Numbered from the stretch's first letter, positions 42,475 through 50,795 are shown. The stretch: 64,000 nt of DNA from Candidatus Desulfarcum epimagneticum (GCA_900659855.1 CAACVI010000034.1:248001-312000); one strand, 5' to 3'. Numbers and translations: made by a program. Notes: generated by a model not told the origin, from the letters alone.

Positions 42475-43344
42475 TTATATGTTCTTAAACGCGGTTCGGA
42501 TTTGATCCCATATGCCCCGGACAACCGTTTTGACATTCAAATCCCCGGGACGCTCCATCACCGTCCGCCCCTGGACCATGGATTGGGTCCAGACCGGGTC
42601 AAAGGGAATTTTTCCCAAAAACCCCAAACTGTTCTCCCGGCAAAAGGTCTCAATGGCCTCGGTCTGGCCGGGATTTAAGTCGAATTTGTTCACGCAGGCC
42701 ATGGCCGGGACTTTGAAATGCCGGGCCAGCTCCGCCACCCGTTTCATGTCGTGCAGGCCCGACACCGTGGGCTCGGCCACGATCAGAACGGCCGACGCGC
42801 CTCCCAGGCAGGCGATGACCGGGCATCCCACCCCGGGCGGTCCGTCCGTGAGGATGAAATCCATGCCCTTTGCCTCGGCCAGATCCCGGGCCTCCTTTCG
42901 GACCAGGGCCGCCAGCTTTCCGGAATTTTCCTGGGCGATGCCCAGACGGGCGTGGACCATGGAGCCCAGGCGCGAGTCGGACACAAACCACTGGCCGCAG
43001 GTCTGAATGGGAAAATCAATGGCTTTTTCCGGGCACAGATCCACGCAGACCCCGCATCCCTCGCAGGAAATGCCATCCACCCGGAAATCTTCGTCAATGG
43101 CCTCGAAACGGCAAAGCTCTCGGCAAAGGCCGCATTGGGAGCACCGGTCCGGGTCGATGACGGCCAGGCCCCCGCCCGTGAAGTCGGTCGTCCGGCCGAA
43201 GTCCGGCGCCGCCAGAAGATGAAGATCCGCCGCGTCCACATCGGCGTCGCATATGACCTTGTTTTCGGCGATGGAGGCCAGCGCCGCCGTCAGGCTGGTC
43301 TTGCCGGTCCCCCCTTTTCCGCTCAATACGACGATTTCTTTCAT
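42475..43344 (-). CDS. MinD-type P-loop ATPase with inserted ferredoxin domain (Orp4-like)
   Basis: The 289-residue protein has a deviant Walker A, SGKGGTGKTS, and DADVDAADLH. Inserted 4Fe-4S cysteines follow (CSQCGLCRELC, CEGCGVCVDLC), then TDGPPGVGCP. Such ATPases pair with a second copy in ORP clusters and are related to Mrp/NBP35 carriers that load Fe-S or mixed clusters. It overlaps the next ATPase gene by 4 nt. Confidence 0.92.
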   Translation of the reverse strand: MKEIVVLSGKGGTGKTSLTAALASIAENKVICDADVDAADLHLLAAPDFGRTTDFTGGGLAVIDPDRCSQCGLCRELCRFEAIDEDFRVDGISCEGCGVCVDLCPEKAIDFPIQTCGQWFVSDSRLGSMVHARLGIAQENSGKLAALVRKEARDLAEAKGMDFILTDGPPGVGCPVIACLGGASAVLIVAEPTVSGLHDMKRVAELARHFKVPAMACVNKFDLNPGQTEAIETFCRENSLGFLGKIPFDPVWTQSMVQGRTVMERPGDLNVKTVVRGIWDQIRTAFKNI

Positions 43345-44192
43345 TTTTTGATAATCCCCGCGATCTTTTCAAAAAGCGCCACGAATTTTTCTCTCCACAG
43401 GGGCGCCTTTTCCGCCGCCATTTCCCCCCTGGAATACATGCGGGCGATGTCCCGGTCAAAGGGGATCTCCATCAGAACGGGAATGCCTTCCTTTCGGGCA
43501 TATTCCCGGACATCGTCGTTTCCCACGTCGCACCGGTTGATGACCAGCCCGCAGGGAAGATCCAACTCCCTCACGGCCTCCACCCCCAGTTTCAAGTCAT
43601 GCAGCCCGAAGGGGGTGGGCTCGGTCGCCATCAGGACGAAATCCGAGCCCCGGGTCGCCGCAATCACCGGGCAGGAGGTTCCCGGGGGCGCGTCAATGAT
43701 GGAAACAGCGTCCGGGTCCGTGAGGGAGCGGACCTTTTTGATCAAAGGAGGCGACATGGCCTCCCCCACCCTGAGTTTGCCATGGACAAAGGCCATCTTT
43801 CCTCTTGATCCCGACTCCAGAATCCCCAGTTCCCGGCCGGTTTCCGACACGGCCCCTTCCGGGCATACCTCCACGCATCCCCCGCAGCTGTGGCACAGCT
43901 CGGGAAAGGAAAGGATGGTTTTCCCGACCATGGCGATGGCGTTGAACCGGCAGATTTCGGCGCACTTGCCGCAGAACACGCATTTGTCCTCGTCAATCTC
44001 GGGAACCGGGGCGTAAACGGTCTCGGTTTTTTCCATCCGGGGTTTGATGAAAAGATGGGCGTTGGGCTCCTCCACGTCGCAGTCCAGAATCTGAACCCGG
44101 CCCTTCAACTCGCCGGCCAGGGAGAAGACCAGGTTGGTCGCCACCGTGGTTTTTCCCGTTCCCCCTTTTCCGCTCGCCACGCTGATAATCAT
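43341..44192 (-). CDS. MinD-type P-loop ATPase with inserted ferredoxin domain (Orp3-like)
   Basis: The 283-residue paralogue of the downstream ATPase has Walker A SGKGGTGKTT, LDCDVEEPNAHLF, inserted clusters CVFCGKCAEIC and CHSCGGCVEVC, and IIDAPPGTSCP. The two would form a heterodimeric ATPase. The stop overlaps the partner's start, and the start overlaps the receiver-like gene, so expression is tightly coupled. Confidence 0.92.
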   Translation of the reverse strand: MIISVASGKGGTGKTTVATNLVFSLAGELKGRVQILDCDVEEPNAHLFIKPRMEKTETVYAPVPEIDEDKCVFCGKCAEICRFNAIAMVGKTILSFPELCHSCGGCVEVCPEGAVSETGRELGILESGSRGKMAFVHGKLRVGEAMSPPLIKKVRSLTDPDAVSIIDAPPGTSCPVIAATRGSDFVLMATEPTPFGLHDLKLGVEAVRELDLPCGLVINRCDVGNDDVREYARKEGIPVLMEIPFDRDIARMYSRGEMAAEKAPLWREKFVALFEKIAGIIKK

Positions 44193-44578
44193 TGGATTGA
44201 TTTCCCCGTCATGGTTAAAATTTTCTCAAGAGCCTCGATAAGCTTCAGGGCGTCCTCTTTCCCTGGATTTTTCGGAAGACCCGCCAAAACCCCGAAACCC
44301 TCGGAGGCGTCGTGAAAGTCTTCTTCGGACAGCCCGGTGACGGCCGCGCAGTTTAAAAAAGGATTGATCCGGGTCAGGGTCTCGACGGCCTCCAGGCCCC
44401 CGGGCCCATCGGACAGATTCTCGTCCACAATGGCAAGGTCCGGCGGCTCTTTTTCGGCCTTTTCCATCAAATCCTTTTGGCGGTCCGTCCATAAAACCCG
44501 GGCGCCTTTTTCTTCCAGGGCCTTTTCAAAGCCCGAAAAATCGTCTCTTCTTGAACTCGCCACAAGTATCTGAATCAT
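44189..44578 (-). CDS. Receiver-like protein
   Basis: The 129-residue protein resembles a CheY-like receiver. A candidate phospho-Asp lies in LAIVDENLSDGPGG, but the usual acidic pair after beta-1 is replaced by SSRRDD and the conserved Lys is not clear. It may be a degenerate receiver used for protein contact. ATG 44578 overlaps the NifX-like stop (ATGA). Confidence 0.7.
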   Translation of the reverse strand: MIQILVASSRRDDFSGFEKALEEKGARVLWTDRQKDLMEKAEKEPPDLAIVDENLSDGPGGLEAVETLTRINPFLNCAAVTGLSEEDFHDASEGFGVLAGLPKNPGKEDALKLIEALEKILTMTGKSIQ

Positions 44579-44973
44579 TTTAAACGCCTTTCCCTGTCTG
44601 TTTCTTTGACTTCCACACCCCGAAACCCGCTGTTTAAAAAACGGCATCCGGGCATTCGCATCTTAAGAACCAGGGAAGAGTCCCCGGCGCACAGCTCCAG
44701 CGCGCGGCTCACGCGGCCGCAGATGAAAGGAATCAGCCGGACCCCGCCCGATTCAATCACCGACGCGGGCCTCTGGCTGATGGCCCCGGTGATCAGAATC
44801 TCCACCTCCAGCTCAATCAGCCTCTCCACCAGACGAACAGGAGCCTCGGGATTAAACATCTCGTATTTTTTCTCACTCACCTTTTGATTCCGAATATCCG
44901 CCAGAAGCAGGGTTCCGGCGGCGTCAAAGACCGGGGATATCCGGTTTCCCCATACCGTGAGAGCGATTTTCAT
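44575..44973 (-). CDS. NifX-like dinitrogenase iron-molybdenum cofactor family protein
   Basis: The 132-residue protein starts MKIALTVWGNRISPVFDAAG, with the family core EVEILITGAISQRPASVIE. It is the first gene behind the predicted sigma-54 promoter. GGGAGG lies about 11 nt before the ATG. Probably a cluster carrier or sensor related to ORP accessory proteins. Confidence 0.87.
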   Translation of the reverse strand: MKIALTVWGNRISPVFDAAGTLLLADIRNQKVSEKKYEMFNPEAPVRLVERLIELEVEILITGAISQRPASVIESGGVRLIPFICGRVSRALELCAGDSSLVLKMRMPGCRFLNSGFRGVEVKETDRERRLK

Positions 44974-45026
44974 ATCCCAGAATGCCTCCCGTTTTTCAGG
45001 CCGCGCGCTTTTTGTATATATAAGTA

Positions 45027-45042
45027 TGCAAATTCGGCGCCG
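45027..45042 (-). promoter_or_regulatory. Predicted sigma-54 promoter (-24/-12)
   Basis: On the minus strand CGGCGCCGAATTTGCA matches the consensus TGGCACGNNNNTTGCW, with GG-N10-GC spacing exact. It lies about 54 nt before the first gene of the 14-gene operon and about 150 nt downstream of a sigma-54 activator gene. Confidence 0.75.
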
Positions 45043-45128
45043 TTTGGGATAATCCGGGAGATTTATTTTTGAAAGGCTGATATTTCAGTAAGTTGAAAAG
45101 ATAAAAAAATAAAAAGGAAAGGGGGCGC

Positions 45129-45168
45129 GGGGTCGCGCCGGAATGAGAATTCGCAAAAACGCGACCCC
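45129..45168. promoter_or_regulatory. Candidate upstream activator site
   Basis: GGGGTCGCG (45129-45137) and CGCGACCCC (45160-45168) form a perfect 9-bp inverted repeat. ACGCGACTTT follows at about 45182. The centre is about 120 nt upstream of the -12 element, a usual distance for an enhancer-binding protein. It could instead be a terminator stem for the activator gene, but no T-run follows. Confidence 0.5.
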
Positions 45169-45190
45169 GAAAGACGCAGAAACGCGACTT

Positions 45191-46546
45191 TTATCCGGAA
45201 GAGGGGGGGGCCTTGGGCAGATCCAGGCCCAGTCGTTTGATTTTTCTGAAAAGGGTGCTTTTATGGATGCCCATATCCCGGGCCGCCGCCGCCCGGTTGT
45301 ATCGGTTTTTTCTCATGGCGTCCATGATCACCTTGACTTCAGCGGCTTTCACCAGGTCGCCGGAGGGCTCATGTCCGTTGGTCTTTGGAGGGGCGCCGGA
45401 CAGGGCGGCCGGAAGATGCCGAAGGCCGATCCGTCCCTCCCGGCAAAGGGCGAATCCGTGCTCAATGATGTTTTCAAGCTCCCGGATATTGCCCGGAAAA
45501 TCATGGGACATCAACATCTCCAGGGCCTTTTCATCCACCCCGGCCAGATGTTTGCCCCGAATCCGGTTGAGCTTTTCCACAAAATGGTCGATGAGCATGG
45601 GAATGTCCTCCATGCGCTCCCTCAAGGGGGGGATATCCAGGGCCACCACGTTGATCCGGTAAAACAAATCCGCCCGAAACTCGCCGGATTGGATCATCTC
45701 CCCCAGGTTTCGGTGGGTGGCGGCGATGATCCGAAAATCGGCTTTGACCTTTTCCACGGCCCCCAGGGGTCTGAACTCCCGGCTCTCCAGCGCCCTTAGA
45801 AGCCGGACCTGGAACGCCGGGCTGGTCTCGCCGATCTCGTCTAAGAAAATGGTCCCATCGGCGGCGGCCTGAAAGATTCCGGGCTTGTCTTTCACGGCAT
45901 GGGTGAAGGCCCCTTTTTTATATCCGAAAAGCTCGGATTCCAGAAGAGAGTCGGGAAGCGCCCCGCAGTTGACCGGCACGAAGGGATTGTCTTTGCGAAG
46001 GCTCAAATTGTGAATGGCCCGGGCCGCCAGCTCCTTTCCCACCCCGGTCTCCCCTTCGATCAATGTCGCGCTTTCGCTCTCCGCGATCCGGGGAAGGTTC
46101 TCAAACATCCTTTGCATGGCCGGGCTTTTGCTCACCATGTCCCCCATGCGAAAGCGCGTGGTCAGCTCTTTTCGCAGTTCCTCCACCAAGGTGTGGTCCC
46201 GGAATATCTCCACCCCGCCCACGACCTTCCCGGTCTCATCCTTTAAAAGGGAGGCGCAGGCGGTGACCGGAATCCGTTTTTTTTCGCTGTTGACGATATA
46301 GGTGGAGTCGCTGACAAAGGGCCGGCCCTCTCTCATGGTTTTTTTCAGGGCGCAGTCGCTCTCGCACATATTGGAGCGAAACACGTCCCAGCACTTCTTT
46401 CCCAAAGCCTCGCCCCGGGGAATGCCGGTGATTTCCTCCGCCGAACGGTTGAACATGGTGATTTCCCAATGGTGGTTCACCGTGAAAACGCCGTCGGAAA
46501 TGCTCTCCAGTATAATTTCATTAATATTTTCAGATAGCTTTTTCAT
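45191..46546 (-). CDS. Sigma-54-dependent transcriptional activator (PAS-AAA-HTH)
   Basis: The 451-residue protein has a PAS domain (1-120) with C52, C61 and C65 (KKCWDVF, NMCESDCAL). The AAA+ domain (about 138-370) has Walker A GETGVGKE (165-172) and Walker B GTIFLDEIGE (231-240). The Fis-type HTH is at the C-terminus (NRAAAARDMGIHKSTLFRKI). The sigma-54-contacting loop reads GAFTHA (212-217) instead of GAFTGA. The PAS cysteines suggest redox or metal sensing. It is encoded directly upstream of the -24/-12 promoter, as the cognate regulator is with the Desulfovibrio ORP operons. Confidence 0.92.
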   Translation of the reverse strand: MKKLSENINEIILESISDGVFTVNHHWEITMFNRSAEEITGIPRGEALGKKCWDVFRSNMCESDCALKKTMREGRPFVSDSTYIVNSEKKRIPVTACASLLKDETGKVVGGVEIFRDHTLVEELRKELTTRFRMGDMVSKSPAMQRMFENLPRIAESESATLIEGETGVGKELAARAIHNLSLRKDNPFVPVNCGALPDSLLESELFGYKKGAFTHAVKDKPGIFQAAADGTIFLDEIGETSPAFQVRLLRALESREFRPLGAVEKVKADFRIIAATHRNLGEMIQSGEFRADLFYRINVVALDIPPLRERMEDIPMLIDHFVEKLNRIRGKHLAGVDEKALEMLMSHDFPGNIRELENIIEHGFALCREGRIGLRHLPAALSGAPPKTNGHEPSGDLVKAAEVKVIMDAMRKNRYNRAAAARDMGIHKSTLFRKIKRLGLDLPKAPPSSG

Positions 46547-46561
46547 TTTTCCGCGCCGTTT

Positions 46562-47722
46562 TCAGATATACCGGTCCGCCAGGCCGTTGATTAAATCCTC
46601 CACACCCGAAGGGCCGCCCTCCTCCATCGTTCTGGAAACCAGGTCTTCGATTTTCCCATAAACCTCGGTGTGGCTGTGAAGGTCGTCTATGGAGCGAAAG
46701 GCCCCGCCCCTTCTGCCCACCCGGTAAATCAGGCGGTCCCGGTCCGAAAGGGCCTGGTATTTTTCCACGACATCCAGCATCTTTTCCTTGTCTTCCGGAA
46801 GCTTTCCGGACACCTCTTCCAGAAGGTTCATGATGTGATCGCTGGTCACGCGGCTTTCAATCCCGTCCAGGGTCTGAATAAACGTCTTGATCTCCTCGGC
46901 CAGCATGTCGTCGGTCTGCATGACGAACTCCCCGCTTAAGACCTTTTCATGCAAAGGAATTCTTCCCGGAATCCGCAGGCTTCTCAAGCGGATGAAATGG
47001 GGATTGATCCGATTGATCACGCGGGCGGTCTCAACGGCGTGCTCTTTCCACATTCCCTGGCCCCCGAGCCCGGGCATCACATATTCGGACAGCTCCATCC
47101 CGGCTTCGATGAGCTTTCGGCCCGCCTCCACGTGGCCGTCGCCGGTCACCCCTTTTTTCATGAGCTTTAAAAGGGGGTCGTATCCCGTCTCCAGGCCGAT
47201 GTGCACCCGGTCCAGGCCCGCCTTCCTGATTTTCTTAAGGGACTCAAGGGATTTTTTGGCCACGGTCCGGGACCGGGAATAGGTGGTGATCCGGCTGATC
47301 TCGGGAAACTGTTCCTTCAAAAACTCCAGGGCCGGGACCAGGTCGCCGGTTTTCATGATCAGGTTGTCGGCGTCCTGGAGAAAACAGGAATAGTCACCGT
47401 TGTGGAGCCAGAACGCCATAGAGCGGTGGGCGTTCCCGTATTCAAAATCGTTTAAAACCGCGCTTAAGACCGCTTCGGTGATCTCGCCGTCAGATCCCAT
47501 GCGTTTGGACAGATCCCGGACATCATCGGCGATCTCCCGGGCCGCGGAGATGTCCTGTTTAATCTCATCCAGCGGCCTTAAGGAAAAGGACTTTCCCTTG
47601 TACACCGGGCAGAACAGGCACATGTTCCAGGGGCAGTTCCGGGTCAGGCGAATCAAAAGGCTCCCCGCCTCATTGGGGGGCCGGATGGGTCCTTGCTCAA
47701 AACTCACATTTTTTTTGCTCAT
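46562..47722 (-). CDS. Radical SAM protein
   Basis: The 386-residue protein has an N-terminal cluster motif NCPWNMCLFCPVYKG, which reads as CX4CX2C. The SAM-barrel blocks RVHIGLETGYDPLLKLMKKG and MPGLGGQGMWKEHA follow. It belongs to a delta-proteobacterial group annotated only as radical SAM; the substrate is unknown. It ends 15 nt before the sigma-54 activator gene on the same strand, so both may be transcribed together. Confidence 0.85.
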   Translation of the reverse strand: MSKKNVSFEQGPIRPPNEAGSLLIRLTRNCPWNMCLFCPVYKGKSFSLRPLDEIKQDISAAREIADDVRDLSKRMGSDGEITEAVLSAVLNDFEYGNAHRSMAFWLHNGDYSCFLQDADNLIMKTGDLVPALEFLKEQFPEISRITTYSRSRTVAKKSLESLKKIRKAGLDRVHIGLETGYDPLLKLMKKGVTGDGHVEAGRKLIEAGMELSEYVMPGLGGQGMWKEHAVETARVINRINPHFIRLRSLRIPGRIPLHEKVLSGEFVMQTDDMLAEEIKTFIQTLDGIESRVTSDHIMNLLEEVSGKLPEDKEKMLDVVEKYQALSDRDRLIYRVGRRGGAFRSIDDLHSHTEVYGKIEDLVSRTMEEGGPSGVEDLINGLADRYI

Positions 47723-47795
47723 ATCAAACTCCGTGACACGCGGCTTCGGGCGCCGCGCTTTTTTGTTTTGGGTTTCAACCGGACTTCCGGCGCCG

Positions 47796-48770
47796 TCACG
47801 GCGTCCGAATGACGACTTTCAGCAGCATGTCGCCCCTTTGGCCGTCGGGCATGGTTTTTCCCATGCCCTTGAGGCGAAGGGTCTGGTCCCCGGTGATTCC
47901 GGCCGGCGCATGCACGCGGAACAGCCGCTTGTGAAATCCCCAGGGGATGTTGACGATTTTTTTCGATCCGGCCAGGGCCTCAAACGGGGAGATGTGAATC
48001 TCCCCCCGCAGATGGGGGTCGTCCCCATGGGCCGCCGGGCGTATGACCTGAAAGGTCTCGGTCTTTTTTTTCCGGGTCGCGGCCCGGATCCTGTCCGACG
48101 CCCCGGACGAGGGCAGACGCCCGGCCAGCTTTAAAAGCGCCATCCCGATGACAAAACCGCCGGCGTGGGCCTGCCAGGCCACCCCGGCCGCGTCGGCCTG
48201 GACCGAGATGGACTGGACGAACTGAATGACGAACCAGACGCCCAAAAAGAAAAACGCCGGAATTTCTATAAAATAGGGAATGAAAATAATGGGGATCAGG
48301 GTCAGTATCCGGGCCCGGGGGTGTAAAATCAAATACGCCCCCATCACCCCGGCGATGGCCCCGCTGGCCCCGATCACCGGGATGGGGGAGGACGGGTTGA
48401 AAAAAATATGAGCCAGACCCGACCCCACGCCGCAGGCCAGGTAAAAAACCAGGTAGCGAAGGGGGCCCAGGTGGTCCTCCACATTGTCCCCGAAGATATG
48501 CAAAAACCACATGTTTCCCGCGATGTGCCAGAACCCGCCGTGGATAAACATAAAGGACAGAAACGAAAAAAGCCCCGCGCCCTCCGGAAAATAATGGGCC
48601 GCGAAAGGCGAGGCATGCCGGGCCGGAACCAGGCCGAAGACATAGACAAAGGCGTCCATTCCCGGCCCCATGGCCAGCTGGGCCAGATACACGGCCGCGT
48701 TGAGCCCGATGATGACCCGGGTGACCATGGGATGGCCGGCGGAGGGAACCGTGTCCCGGAGCGGTATCAT
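47796..48770 (-). CDS. Rhomboid-family intramembrane protease fused to a DnaJ C-terminal-like domain
   Basis: The 324-residue protein has about six membrane segments between residues 17 and 215. The rhomboid signature includes FIHGGFWHIAGNMWFLHIFG, catalytic Ser136 in GASG and His202 in AHAGGFVIGM. Residues 255-324 (RGEIHISPFEALAGSKK, HAPAGITGDQTLRLKGMG, GDMLLKVVI) look like the client-binding C-terminal domain of DnaJ/CbpA. The fusion suggests substrate capture next to a membrane protease. ATG 48770 lies 4 nt after the EamA stop. Confidence 0.8.
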   Translation of the reverse strand: MIPLRDTVPSAGHPMVTRVIIGLNAAVYLAQLAMGPGMDAFVYVFGLVPARHASPFAAHYFPEGAGLFSFLSFMFIHGGFWHIAGNMWFLHIFGDNVEDHLGPLRYLVFYLACGVGSGLAHIFFNPSSPIPVIGASGAIAGVMGAYLILHPRARILTLIPIIFIPYFIEIPAFFFLGVWFVIQFVQSISVQADAAGVAWQAHAGGFVIGMALLKLAGRLPSSGASDRIRAATRKKKTETFQVIRPAAHGDDPHLRGEIHISPFEALAGSKKIVNIPWGFHKRLFRVHAPAGITGDQTLRLKGMGKTMPDGQRGDMLLKVVIRTP

Positions 48771-48774
48771 GCCT

Positions 48775-49701
48775 TTACCTTTCCATGCCCCGGGACCGGA
48801 TGGCCTCCGGGGTCCGGTCGTCATGGACCTTTTTCAAAACCAGGGCCGCCACAGACCCGATGACCAGCGCGCCCCCGGCGATCTGGGCCGGGGTCGGGGC
48901 CTCGTTTAAAAACATCCAGGACAATATCCCGGCCACAATGGGCTCCAGGGTGGCCGCGGCGCCGGCCCGGGAGGCCCGGATGAGATTGACGCCTTTAAAA
49001 TAAAGCGCAAAGGCCGTCAAAGTCCCCAGAACGCCGATATACAAAACGACTCCCCACTGGGCCGGGGACCGGACCTGGAAAAAAGACTCCAGGGGAAAAC
49101 AGATCACATTCCACACCACCGCCGCCGTCGCCAGGGCGTAAAACAGAACCGTCCAGGGGGGATAGCGCCGCATGCCGTATTCGCCGTGGATGGAATACCA
49201 GGCAAAGGCCAGGCCCGCGCACACCCCGGCGATCACGCCGCTGATTTTCATGGCCGACACATCCGAGCCCCAGACCCCGCTCACCAGAAGGACCCCCGCG
49301 AACGATCCCAGGATGGCCAGAAGGGTCAACGTGTCGATCCTCTCCCCGGCGAAAACGGTCATGTAAATGGCGATGAACACCGGCGCCAGGTACTCCAGGA
49401 GAATGGCCGGGGCCACATGAATTCTGCTGATGGCGAACAGATAGAAAAACTGAACAGCGGCCATGCCCACAGTTCCCAGGACCGCGAAATAAAAAATGTC
49501 TTTTTTTTCAATACGCAAAAGCGCCGGGCGCCGGGCGGCCAGCCAGACGAACAGGCACGCCGAGGAGATGGTGAGCCTGAGCTGAACCAGCTCAAAGGGA
49601 GACATCCCCTGGTTGAACAGAAATTTCGCCGCCGATCCCGACGACGCCCATAAAAAAGCCGCGGCGATCACATAAAGATACCCGCGTTTTGAAACCGACA
49701 T
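48775..49701 (-). CDS. EamA-family (DMT) transporter
   Basis: The 308-residue protein has ten predicted membrane helices in two EamA repeats (AAFLWASSGSAAKFLF, AGVCAGLAFAWYSIHGEY, GTLTAFALYFKGVNLI). It is a probable exporter of amino acids or related metabolites; the substrate cannot be read from sequence. The C-terminal tail is cytoplasmic and basic. It precedes the rhomboid fusion gene in one transcript. Confidence 0.87.
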   Translation of the reverse strand: MSVSKRGYLYVIAAAFLWASSGSAAKFLFNQGMSPFELVQLRLTISSACLFVWLAARRPALLRIEKKDIFYFAVLGTVGMAAVQFFYLFAISRIHVAPAILLEYLAPVFIAIYMTVFAGERIDTLTLLAILGSFAGVLLVSGVWGSDVSAMKISGVIAGVCAGLAFAWYSIHGEYGMRRYPPWTVLFYALATAAVVWNVICFPLESFFQVRSPAQWGVVLYIGVLGTLTAFALYFKGVNLIRASRAGAAATLEPIVAGILSWMFLNEAPTPAQIAGGALVIGSVAALVLKKVHDDRTPEAIRSRGMER

Positions 49702-49774
49702 GCTCCGGTCCTTTGAATTCTTTCGGCGTTTTCACCGCCGAAAGGGTCCTGACGGCGGTTTTGTTTTCATTTTA

Positions 49775-49803
49775 TTGACAAAGCCGACTTTTTATAGTAT
49801 GAT
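49775..49803 (+). promoter_or_regulatory. Dodecin promoter
   Basis: TTGACA, 17-nt spacer, TATGAT. The predicted transcript has a leader of about 158 nt. Confidence 0.7.
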
Positions 49804-49873
49804 TCATTTTAAAAACGATGTTTCACTTTTCAAGCATCGGCGCTTTGCGCAATGTCATGACATACTATAACGC

Positions 49874-49909
49874 TTTTTTTAAAAAACGCCATAGCGGCGT
49901 TTAAAAAAA
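49874..49909. promoter_or_regulatory. Leader hairpin upstream of dodecin
   Basis: AAACGCC (49884-49890) pairs with GGCGTTT (49896-49902). Flanking T-run and A-run extend the stem. Read on the minus strand it is followed by TTTTTT and so is terminator-like; on the plus strand it lies in the dodecin leader. Confidence 0.5.
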
Positions 49910-49967
49910 GGCCTTATATCATGTTTCGGAAACACAACACAAACATTTTATCGAAAGGGGGCGAAGG

Positions 49968-50177
49968 ATGTCTGAAAGCGTTTACAAAATCATCGAGTTG
50001 GTGGGAACAAGTGAAAAATCATGGGAAGAGGCGGCGCAAAACGCTGTGGAAAGGGCCGGGAAAAACCTTAAAAACTTAAGGATCGCCGAAATCAACAAGC
50101 TGGACATGAAGGTGGATGACGGGAAAGTCGCGGCCTATCGGGCCAGGGTGGCGCTGTCCTTCAAGTACGAGGGATAG
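49968..50177 (+). CDS. Dodecin (flavin-storage protein)
   Basis: The 69-residue protein matches dodecin throughout (YKIIELVGTSEKSWEEAAQN, AEINKLDMKVDDGKVAAYRA). Dodecins form hollow 12-mers that bind flavins, stacking them on the Trp in KSWEEA. They buffer free flavin, which fits a cell full of flavoproteins. GAAAGGGGG and GAAGG precede the ATG. Monocistronic, with its own promoter and terminator. Confidence 0.95.
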   Translation: MSESVYKIIELVGTSEKSWEEAAQNAVERAGKNLKNLRIAEINKLDMKVDDGKVAAYRARVALSFKYEG

Positions 50178-50210
50178 GACCGGACAAGCGCGAGGAATAG
50201 AAAATTTGAA

Positions 50211-50261
50211 GGGGACGGCCGCGCCGGGGAAGTCTTGCCCGGGGCCGTTCCCTGTTTTTTT
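50211..50261 (+). terminator. Intrinsic terminator of dodecin
   Basis: GGGGACGGCC (50211-50220) pairs with GGCCGTTCCC (50243-50252), with inner GGG/CCC pairing, followed by TGTTTTTTT. Confidence 0.85.
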
Positions 50262-50285
50262 ATTTTGAATGGTTTTGTGCAGATT

Positions 50286-50795
50286 TTATCCGGCCCGTCT
50301 CTTTTTCTTCTTTTTCAAAAACGCGGCCGCCTTCACCGCAAAGTCGGCGATCCGCCGGATGAAAAAAAGAGCGCCGCCGCCCAGGGCCGCGACCCACGCC
50401 CAGACGCCCGCCTCCCCCTTGGCTATCATCCAGCCCCCCAGGGCCATCAGGACGGCGCTTAAAACAAGCGAGAGCCCATTCAGGAGCCTGACGGCCCGGT
50501 CCAATATCCGAATCCATCCGGTCTGACGGGACACCCGCGCGAAATGTTTTTTTACTATCTTTCGGGCCCGTTTCCCGTCTTTGAGGAGATCCGGGGACAC
50601 ATACACCATAAAATCGGCGTCGGGCTGGATCACGGAGCGGATCATCGCGGGCCCCGGTTTTTTACCCCGGGCGGCGGGGGTTGAAATTTCCAGGGACCCC
50701 TCCTTCCATAACGTCCGCAGCGCGAAAAAGCGGTCTTTGAAGCCGTCTTCAGCGAGGATGTCCTCAGTCAATGGGGGGCTCATATCGGTTTTCAC
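50286..50795 (-). CDS. Uncharacterised membrane-anchored protein (third gene of a three-gene operon)
   Basis: No family was recognised for this 169-residue protein. Residues 1-95 are soluble (contains DADFMVYVSPDLLKDGKRAR). Two hydrophobic segments lie near 103-123 and 131-150 (LLNGLSLVLSAVLMALGGW, WAWVAALGGGALFFI). A very basic tail (KKKKKRR) follows and should face the cytoplasm. The start may be GTG 50795 (AGGA upstream) or ATG 50783. It lies 9 nt after the preceding gene. Confidence 0.6.
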   Translation of the reverse strand: MKTDMSPPLTEDILAEDGFKDRFFALRTLWKEGSLEISTPAARGKKPGPAMIRSVIQPDADFMVYVSPDLLKDGKRARKIVKKHFARVSRQTGWIRILDRAVRLLNGLSLVLSAVLMALGGWMIAKGEAGVWAWVAALGGGALFFIRRIADFAVKAAAFLKKKKKRRAG

